From the NCBI GenBank assembly GCA_943788725.1, contig CALSRJ010000003.1, forward strand, positions 310,001 to 374,000: a stretch of DNA of 64,000 nucleotides, given 5' to 3'. The position numbers and the translations under genes are program-made. Source of the stretch: an uncultured Flavobacteriales bacterium. Its GTDB lineage: Bacteria > Bacteroidota > Bacteroidia > Flavobacteriales_G > Salibacteraceae. The notes beneath the pieces were generated by a model that had not been told where the DNA came from, did no database searches, and worked only from the letters and a program-made list of their open reading frames with translations. The first letter of the stretch is position 1; each line of letters opens with the position of its first letter. Of the stretch, positions 57,601 to 64,000 are shown piece by piece.

Positions 57601-60420
57601 ATCGGCTACTGCGTTTGATGCCGCTTGATCACTCAAATCTGCGATGTTCTGATAGCTCTGCATCGCCAGGTCTTCCTTCGTCGCTTTCTCTTCCTCAAGT
57701 GCTTTGATGGCGTCGTCGATTTCTACGAGCTTCTTGCCTTTGGTTTCTTGTCGTTTAGCTTCTTGCAGCGAATCGATGCGAACGCCGATGTTTTCTGCCC
57801 AGCTGTCATAAAGTTCGGCTTTTCTGCTCTCGGCAATGATCGGATCTTCGGCATTACCAGCGTTTTCTATCTCTCTGGTGAAGTACTGGTCAAGATCTCC
57901 GGAGACAATTTCTGGCTCCGATTCTTCCGCTTCAATGGCCTTGATTTGGTCATTGAGGTTATTCGATGACTCAGACCCAGTCGTTGAGGGTGTGGATACA
58001 TCGTCGCTCGGGTCTACGGAAGATTTGGGTTGTCCGTTGTTACCTGTTGCCGTTTCCCCTAACGTGCTTTCCAACGAAGCCGTCTCAGTGTCATTCTCAG
58101 GCGTGTTTGTTTTGCGACTATCGCCCAAACTCTCGTCCATAGCCAAGCCCGCTTCTTTAGGAGCCACAAAAGCGAGCAGTGCTGGGTCAGACTTTGCTTT
58201 TTCATTTAACTCTCCTTGTAGGCGATTTAAGGAACCGACATCTACCTTCAGCAGATTTTGATCTGCATAAGTATCTGCCAATTGTAGTAAGTCTTTGGTG
58301 GTGTTGTAATAGGCAAGCGCATTGTCTTTTTGCTGCACAAGAGCTACAAGCTCTTTGCTCGCTCGGTCAAGGGAAGCTTCTTTTTCAGGTTTTACAGATT
58401 CTGCCTCTGCAATTTGGGTTTCAAGTTCTTCCTTGATCAGGTCATCTTTGGTGTTCTCGATCTCTTGGCGGTAGTACGCCACTTCTTCATCAATGGCATC
58501 AACAGATCCTTCCAAATCTTCCACTTCGGCCAACTTGCTTTCATACGCTGAAATGGTTGGATCCAATCGTTTTTCAAAATTCTCCTCCAGTTGGTCCTCA
58601 AACTTCTCGAGCGACTTGAAGTTGTTTTTCGTAGCAGCAAGCTGGGTGTACTGTGCATTGAAAGCCGCATCGTCAATCCCAGAGCTTTTCAAAACGCCCA
58701 ACGTGCCTTCCATCTGTTCAAGCGCTACTTCTCGACGTTCTGCCTCCTTGCGATAACCGGAAGCAAGTTCAGCTGCAATAGCTGCTTCGGCTACCTCCAT
58801 GGTCTCTGACCCGCTTTTCTTTTGCTGGGCCACATCGTACAAGGTGGATGCCTTTGCATTCAAGGTATTGGTTTCTTCCTCCAATGTGCGGATGGCACGT
58901 TCAGCCAGAGCGAGCCTTTCTTCGCGCGGTGTGTCGTCCATTTTGGTTCCTTCGCTGGTGCTCTTGGATCCGTCATCGATGATTTCAAGCGTACTCTCGA
59001 TGTCTTCTTCGGTCGTGTTTACAGATAGACTGGCTTGTCGCTTTAGGATTTCCGCCGTCAATAACTGCTCATCTTCGATTGGATCGTCGAAGTGGTTGAT
59101 GATTTGCAATTGTTCTTGCCCATCTACCATGACCAATTTCATTTCTTGCCTGAACTGTTTCAAGCCCTTTTCACGAGGTACCTCTACAATTCCGCTGTGT
59201 ATGGCATCGCTTTCTTCTGCTTCTACGAGAAACTTGTATTTACCACTCCCCTTCAAATCCAATAGGTAATTTCCGAACTGGCGATCGGCCTCGTACACCC
59301 CTATCGTTTTGTTTTGAACCATGTCTTCTACCGTAATCTTGGCTTTTTTGGATCCCTCGTATTCGAACACCCCTTTGATCAACGTCAGGTCAAGAGGGAT
59401 GCGCTCCATTCCGATGCGGTAGACCGTTACTTGCTTGTTCGTGGTTTCGCGGTTACTGGCAAACCAAGCCGTAGTCTCTTCCAAGTCTGAAATGAACATA
59501 AAGTCATCCCATGGAGTGTTGATTGCAAACTCCATGTTGATAGGCGGTGACCACGTTCCATCTCCTCGGCGGGTGCTTTTGAAGATGTCATACCCTCCCA
59601 TGCTGTTGTGTCCCTTAGATGCGAAGTAGAGGGTATTTCCTTCTGGATGAATGAAGGGGTAGTCCTCATCAAGGACCGTGTTGATGGTTGCGTCCAATTT
59701 TTCGGGCGTGGTCCATCCTGTTCCAAGCTTTTGGATGAAGTAGAGGTCTTTTCCGGTTGCGTTCTTATCGGAAAAGGAGGCGAAGTAGATCAGGTCAGCG
59801 TCTTGCTGAAAGTACATGAGCAATTTAGCGTCTCTTTTCTTATCCTCCTCTGACATGAAGTCTTCTGGCTTGACGATGATCTTCCCACCAAAATCTGTCA
59901 GGTCATAGTTGCGATAGAAGTCGCTCCGAGGGAGGACACTTCGCTGCACGACCGAAATGTCGGTGAAGCTGGATACCAAGTCCTTCCCTTGTTTGCACTG
60001 CTCAATGTGGTGATCTACGAGGGCCGACTCAGGTTCTTTTTTTGATGAGAGGGGTTTGTACTTCTCGTACTGCTCAATTGCCTTGTCGAACCGATAATTG
60101 AGATGAAGTCCTAAACCGTAATAGAAATAAGCGAGGGGCGGCACATCCTGTTGTTCCGTGGCGAACTTCAGGTACTTGATGGGCTCTTCCTTGTCTTGGA
60201 TGGTGAAGAGTTGACACACACCAAATCGATAATTGTATTCTGCACTTTGAAGATTAATGCTCAGAAGGGTAGAGTACAACTTCGACGCTTCCTCATAGTC
60301 TTCCTGCTGAAATAGTTCGAGCGCTTGCGCGTTCAATTCTTCCTCAGACTCTTGCGCATGCAAGGAAGTCAGAGAAAATAGGGTTAGCAGCAAGACTGCG
60401 ATGTATGGTCGGATATTCAA
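54613..60420 (-). CDS. Large PD40/TPR-like, coiled-coil, multi-SPOR-like exported protein
   Basis: 1935 aa, TTG start. N-terminal signal peptide, TPR-like and PD40-like repeats (EDYPFIHPEGNTLYFASKGHNSMGGYDIFKS), long charged coiled-coil, three C-terminal SPOR-like modules (LLYKVQIGAFRN..., FYTVQVGVYSKP..., SFRIILGNYTGD...). Confidence 0.8.
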   Translation of the reverse strand: MNIRPYIAVLLLTLFSLTSLHAQESEEELNAQALELFQQEDYEEASKLYSTLLSINLQSAEYNYRFGVCQLFTIQDKEEPIKYLKFATEQQDVPPLAYFYYGLGLHLNYRFDKAIEQYEKYKPLSSKKEPESALVDHHIEQCKQGKDLVSSFTDISVVQRSVLPRSDFYRNYDLTDFGGKIIVKPEDFMSEEDKKRDAKLLMYFQQDADLIYFASFSDKNATGKDLYFIQKLGTGWTTPEKLDATINTVLDEDYPFIHPEGNTLYFASKGHNSMGGYDIFKSTRRGDGTWSPPINMEFAINTPWDDFMFISDLEETTAWFASNRETTNKQVTVYRIGMERIPLDLTLIKGVFEYEGSKKAKITVEDMVQNKTIGVYEADRQFGNYLLDLKGSGKYKFLVEAEESDAIHSGIVEVPREKGLKQFRQEMKLVMVDGQEQLQIINHFDDPIEDEQLLTAEILKRQASLSVNTTEEDIESTLEIIDDGSKSTSEGTKMDDTPREERLALAERAIRTLEEETNTLNAKASTLYDVAQQKKSGSETMEVAEAAIAAELASGYRKEAERREVALEQMEGTLGVLKSSGIDDAAFNAQYTQLAATKNNFKSLEKFEDQLEENFEKRLDPTISAYESKLAEVEDLEGSVDAIDEEVAYYRQEIENTKDDLIKEELETQIAEAESVKPEKEASLDRASKELVALVQQKDNALAYYNTTKDLLQLADTYADQNLLKVDVGSLNRLQGELNEKAKSDPALLAFVAPKEAGLAMDESLGDSRKTNTPENDTETASLESTLGETATGNNGQPKSSVDPSDDVSTPSTTGSESSNNLNDQIKAIEAEESEPEIVSGDLDQYFTREIENAGNAEDPIIAESRKAELYDSWAENIGVRIDSLQEAKRQETKGKKLVEIDDAIKALEEEKATKEDLAMQSYQNIADLSDQAASNAVADRIEETVNEESEPNGSAEANTATTASTNQGANSADAPQETTNTTNPVDFGAPLDASASEGLPPSVVSVNKDFQANLDTLPPLTANSSAEERLKHAQVYQDWSDALATELAFFGELIQSSESIEERNDLESLAEEIAAFRSKIEDKAGEINASIDNAEMAQAINASQGLLQQQIYEFVDNYNASAFQQIETQILENPNPVLRKAELETLNKNWMIALQNEKVKTEARIANTQDPAQKQALTAKMIDLNVQKERVQVSLDSLNPELAVNGPSAPSNVMVKGSERFEGYIPVENEAVETYAAEANTKAEATAQAKGQVDALETELAETKKKKKKREIQEELDAREKQLKIVQMESVFYAEAEQKLSAVETQVLTMDASQKLPSEKQSAIATDLKAEADNMSLNARTAMQEAEAIRKKKVRLPAIAEAQKMQDDAMIMQQKANLASNLAEEMQVVETATIEQNFIILPGQEVVLPVAERTLNPNEKEDVRFTIEYLDYNDQKIIADSIRREVSKLRQLKAQFSERGSGLLERSATAPIEDANGNSRVALANQAYKDFERSDSISTMIAQLTREATYIENEANRQLLSRPEEAYMNVLAFYNDEPKNDLAVADVTLPPVPEQIDLSQNDQTDTNTQEVDPLNQGEAFKLNAPVAQDNSRLQVQEDVLTQTIFEIEETTSTSTYSETNPIPVDPPLPSGLLYKVQIGAFRNAIRQDAFKGISPIVGESTPQGFIRYSAGEFSNFYAADAAKSRIQSIGYQDAFVVAYLNGKRVSMTQARAVEGGASIASIAPQGGGGGGNIGGASPSAPIQTQFIKQGPLEIQAVENIPGSFYTVQVGVYSKPVGSADIYNMTPLLQENLSSGLYRYTTGKFDNESDATRARDEARALGVADAFVTAYRDGVRVGVEQIRGTTGGTPAPVQSAPQPNAIGSFRIILGNYTGDVPVQQASQILMLSSEGVDKVSNPDGSSSYYYGSFSSQAEADQRAQELRSKGLTQAQAEKL

Positions 60421-60455
60421 AACAGTTAGTCGAGTATGTAATAATCCAAGGTAAA

Positions 60456-60495
60456 AGTCCTAAAGAAGGGGGTTGATAAAACCCTCTAAAGGACT
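60456..60495. terminator. Bipartite stem-loop between plsY and the 1935-aa gene
   Basis: AGTCCT (60456-60461) pairs with AGGACT (60490-60495), with an inner AGGGGGTT/AACCCTCT stem (one G-U). Confidence 0.5.
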
Positions 60496-60534
60496 GATTT
60501 TGCTCATTGCAATGTGAATAACGCTGGGACTGTG

Positions 60535-61194
60535 TTAATCGTCTTCAGCGGCCTGCTTGATCAGGTTCTTCAGGGAGATGTTTGCGCGGTTTTCTTCACG
60601 TCTGAAAAGACGCTCAATATTCTTCTGATGCGTTATCAGCACTAGGATTGCGACGAACATAGAAAACACAATCAGACTGGGAACTGTGGTCTGATAGATC
60701 AACACTATGATGAACGGAAAGCTCAACGCAGCGGTCATGCTTCCAAGCGAAACGAAGCGTGTAATCGCAAAAACAACGATAAATATGCCCAAAGCGATCA
60801 ATGCACCTTGATGATGTACTGCGAGCATGAGGCCTAAAAGTGTAGCAATTCCTTTACCTCCTCGAAATCCTGCAAAAACAGGGAAAATATGCCCGATAAC
60901 GGCAGCAATGCCCAAGGCCAATTGATAATTGACAAAGGCAGCATCGGTGATGGGTTCTTCCGCAAAAAATACGACCAATTTCACGGCAGCAAACCCTTTG
61001 AGGGCGTCGATGAGCAGTACAGGTATGCCTGCCTTCTTACCCAGTACCCGGAAAGTATTCGTCGCTCCAGCGTTACCACTTCCGTACTCCCTAACATCGG
61101 TGTCATAGAAGATTTTCCCCACCCATACGGCCGTTGGAATAGAACCTAGAAAGTAGGCTAGAAGCAAAGAAAGGATGGTGGGTATCGTTACCAT
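60535..61194 (-). CDS. plsY: Glycerol-3-phosphate acyltransferase PlsY
   Basis: YFLGSIPTAVWVGKIFYDTDVREYGSGNAGATNTFRVLGKKAG, GHIFPVFAGFRGGKGIATLLG. Confidence 0.96.
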   Translation of the reverse strand: MVTIPTILSLLLAYFLGSIPTAVWVGKIFYDTDVREYGSGNAGATNTFRVLGKKAGIPVLLIDALKGFAAVKLVVFFAEEPITDAAFVNYQLALGIAAVIGHIFPVFAGFRGGKGIATLLGLMLAVHHQGALIALGIFIVVFAITRFVSLGSMTAALSFPFIIVLIYQTTVPSLIVFSMFVAILVLITHQKNIERLFRREENRANISLKNLIKQAAEDD

Positions 61195-61232
61195 TACAAG
61201 GGCGCGAAGTTAATACTAACTGATTTTGGCCA

Positions 61233-64000
61233 TTAGAATTTGCTTAGGAAGTCGTCTTTGCGTCGTTTGCTGCCGAGCATGAAACTATAAGGTGATTGTC
61301 CTTTCTCGACTTTCACCTTTCTTTTATCTGCCTTCAGGTCTGTGATTGATGTGTTGAATTCATCCAAGCTTGAATAGGCCTGCATGATGTTGCGAGAATA
61401 CTTGAAAAACCACCAAGTATCCTTGTCGGCCTCCAGGTAAATGTTGATCTCGGGAATTCGCCCAACCACTACTTCTACCTTGCCGGTCACCTTAACGTTG
61501 ACTTGGCGCTTGCCAATGTTTCCAATGCCAATTTTGCCGGTTGATTGGTAGGAGTCGGTTTCTGCGTTCCACTTCAAGTGTACTTCAGTCAAGAAGAAGT
61601 TTTTCTCGAGTTCGGACGGGAACCTCCTAAATTCACCGGTGAGGGTGATGGTAGATATTAACTTATCCGCATCATCCGTTCCAATCAATTCGCGCAAGCC
61701 TTTTTGGTAGGTGTCGCGCTCAAAATCTGATGGTTCGCCCAGGGCGTTTTCGGCCATGATCTTACCCATATCGTCGATCAGCTTATTCTCAAAAAAGAAA
61801 TCAAGCAAAATCATTATGTCCAAGTCAACTTTGTCTTCTTGTAGGTCATGGGAAATGTTTCCAACCGTCATCAGGTCGAGTTGGCCTGGATTGAGCCCAA
61901 AGCCCATTTTGCCTTCTGAGTAGACTTTACAGCCTTCTGATTGTAAGCTCATATACTGACCTGGCAGACTTGCTTGCGTGAGTTTATTGATGTTCGAAAT
62001 CCGATATTCTTTCACGGATTCATTGTAATGAATGTATCCCGATGCAGGAAGCAACTCGGGGTGGTCTTCCTTTAGTTTCTTTGACAAGAAAGAAGAATAG
62101 ATCGCTCCCGTATCTTGGTTCAAGACAATGGACGATGTAAGGATGTCGCCATCTGCATTGCTAATCGTTTTGTCAACCGGGATGTACAGATCGTCTGGGT
62201 CAACTACCGACTTAAATTTGAACCAACTCAGAGGAATTGCCGAACTGCACTGATGCCGCAGTCTGGAATATCCATTGAATGTGAGTGATTTGTTGGCGGC
62301 CTCCAATCTTACAGCTCCCCGGTACTCGAAATAAGGACTCAAGGTAAACCCTCGGGTACTGTCGATGTCTCCCTTTGCATAAGTCTGGAAACTACTGTCT
62401 ACGCCTACCGAATTGAAACGGATTTGTTGACGGTCCCCGTTTAAGTCCTTGTAGTTGTATACGCCTGTTCCGAAGTAGTCTCTTCGCGCATAGATGTCGA
62501 CGGTTGCGCTGTCGATCCGATGGTACTTGGTAATGGCATTCGCTACAACCTTGCAGTTGGTCAAGGTCTTCATTTTCGCCTTTTTCAAGATGGTAATCAG
62601 TCCGCTGTCAGGATAGACTAATGCATCTGCTACTTTAATGAATTCAATTTCCTTAGCGTCGATGATTGAATTCTTGATGTCATACCGTGCTGCTGGAGAG
62701 TAGAATTCCAATGAGTCTTGGTCAGGGTGAGTGGAAATAAACCGAGAACCTTCAAATTGCATGGCTCCAGCACTCGTAGCTTTCGAGGTTTTTCCACCAG
62801 ACAGTTCGATGGCTTCTTGGTCCATGTACCAAGTAAATCGATCCATGTAGGCGATGTACTGGTTCGCTGGAAATTCCATTTTTGACGTTCCACCATTTGA
62901 CACGAAGTCGCCTTTTCTCAAAGCGAAATCGACATCGGCGGTAACATCATTTGTCTTGAAGAAGAAACCTTCAAAGGCAGACACATCCGACTTGAGTCGG
63001 AAGTCGGCGGTATCACTGTGGAATCCGCTGAAGTTGAAATCAAATTTATTCGATTCCAATTCTGCTTTGTCAAACTCGAACAGGCCATTTCCAGTCAAGT
63101 CTTCTGGAGTCAAGTCGAGTCCCCCCGTCAATTCACTACCATCGTACATGATGAACGGAGATTTGGTCGACTCGCAATGCAAGAGGTCGTCGTAAGGTTG
63201 CCAGCGCTGCTTGATGTCCTTGCCCGTGGTGGGTGGGTACTCCACCGGTGACATTTGTTCTTCAATGACAAAGGATGTTGCTACGGTCTGCATTTCTTCA
63301 GGAAGGAAAAGGAAGTCTTTCGAACGCGTCGTACTCGCCAGGTATTTCAGTTTCCCCGAACCTTTTAGTCCGTCGTGACTCAGTTTGATGGTGTCATTGA
63401 ATTTGCCTTTTCCACGATATAGTTCGTAGCCGCCTGGCGGGGTGTTCCGGATGAAGCCTAGGGCGTAATCTTCTTGTACGGTCAAGGTCTCTTCAAACTC
63501 CGGGAAAATATCAGCACTGGCGAAGCGTCCTGGGAATGCGACACGTTCACTCCTGAAATTATCGAGACTGTCGAATATAAAGGGGTCGAGTTCAAAGTAG
63601 AAGTTCTCCCGGTTGTACGACTTACCCTGAATTCCAGACCGATCGTAGTAGGTGTATGAAAGGTCGTGACTGGTAAAGATGGGATACTCATCGAATTGCT
63701 GGATACCCGATTTATTTCCGGGGTCGTCAATTTCGAGGGTGCCATTTACATCTTCAATTACGGTGGTCACACGCGTGAGTTGCTCTCTTCCGGTCGCCGT
63801 TTTTTCACCCGTCGCAACGATCAATCGAGTGGAGTCGACGTTGGGCATTTCAAGCTTAAAGGAGTCGTAAGAGAATTTGAAGTTGCTTCCAAAGAATTCG
63901 AGGCGACCCGCCTTGATCACACCAGAGAAGTCGAAGTCGCGGTTCTTACTCATCGTAATGGTTCCATTCTGAGGAAATAAGACCACTTGGTGAGAATCGG
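61233..64000 (-). CDS. Large beta-rich hypothetical protein (5' end beyond window)
   Basis: Open frame of at least 917 aa continuing to the right edge. Repetitive beta-strand-like segments (FEFDKAELESNKFDFNFSGFHSDTADFRLKSDVSAFEGFFFKTNDVTADVDFAL). Confidence 0.7.
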   Translation of the reverse strand, partial: DSHQVVLFPQNGTITMSKNRDFDFSGVIKAGRLEFFGSNFKFSYDSFKLEMPNVDSTRLIVATGEKTATGREQLTRVTTVIEDVNGTLEIDDPGNKSGIQQFDEYPIFTSHDLSYTYYDRSGIQGKSYNRENFYFELDPFIFDSLDNFRSERVAFPGRFASADIFPEFEETLTVQEDYALGFIRNTPPGGYELYRGKGKFNDTIKLSHDGLKGSGKLKYLASTTRSKDFLFLPEEMQTVATSFVIEEQMSPVEYPPTTGKDIKQRWQPYDDLLHCESTKSPFIMYDGSELTGGLDLTPEDLTGNGLFEFDKAELESNKFDFNFSGFHSDTADFRLKSDVSAFEGFFFKTNDVTADVDFALRKGDFVSNGGTSKMEFPANQYIAYMDRFTWYMDQEAIELSGGKTSKATSAGAMQFEGSRFISTHPDQDSLEFYSPAARYDIKNSIIDAKEIEFIKVADALVYPDSGLITILKKAKMKTLTNCKVVANAITKYHRIDSATVDIYARRDYFGTGVYNYKDLNGDRQQIRFNSVGVDSSFQTYAKGDIDSTRGFTLSPYFEYRGAVRLEAANKSLTFNGYSRLRHQCSSAIPLSWFKFKSVVDPDDLYIPVDKTISNADGDILTSSIVLNQDTGAIYSSFLSKKLKEDHPELLPASGYIHYNESVKEYRISNINKLTQASLPGQYMSLQSEGCKVYSEGKMGFGLNPGQLDLMTVGNISHDLQEDKVDLDIMILLDFFFENKLIDDMGKIMAENALGEPSDFERDTYQKGLRELIGTDDADKLISTITLTGEFRRFPSELEKNFFLTEVHLKWNAETDSYQSTGKIGIGNIGKRQVNVKVTGKVEVVVGRIPEINIYLEADKDTWWFFKYSRNIMQAYSSLDEFNTSITDLKADKRKVKVEKGQSPYSFMLGSKRRKDDFLSKF

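Noticed and set aside
1-64000. Integrated prophage, ICE, toxin-antitoxin or anti-phage defence island
   Set aside because: No integrase, terminase, relaxase, restriction-modification, Cas or recognisable toxin genes were found; the only mobile element seen is the Y1 transposase.

Overview
This 64 kb window is chromosomal DNA from a Bacteroidota (Flavobacteriia-like) genome, with dense coding, short intergenic spacers and many stop/start overlaps. I find about 49 protein-coding genes. I recognise no rRNA, tRNA, CRISPR array or prophage. Both edges cut genes: an M1 peptidase on the left and a large hypothetical on the right. Most of 16.8-64 kb is housekeeping: carB, a DUF5687/ABC pair, POT transporter and DPP-IV, glcD-like, M1 aminopeptidase, proline dehydrogenase, menE/menC, accA, folP, tpiA, floA/nfeD, M48, clpS, plsY. 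The most accessory region is about 2.3-19.3 kb. It holds three divergent sulfotransferases, an asparagine-synthetase homologue without the catalytic Cys2, two unrelated PLP enzymes, a FemAB/GNAT-like transferase, a polysaccharide-deacetylase-like protein, a flippase, a PIG-L deacetylase, a formyltransferase with an unexplained C-terminal domain, one glycosyltransferase and a YfhO-like membrane protein. It looks like an uncharacterised biosynthesis or decoration locus for a surface glycan or conjugate. Other notable signals are: an M1 peptidase apparently fused to an outer-membrane beta-barrel; an IS200/RAYT-type HUH transposase bracketed by paired, inverted REP-like hairpins; an 8-nt-periodic degenerate intergenic repeat; and a 1935-aa PD40/coiled-coil/triple-SPOR-like protein. 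Family assignments come from motif recognition only; no searches were run.
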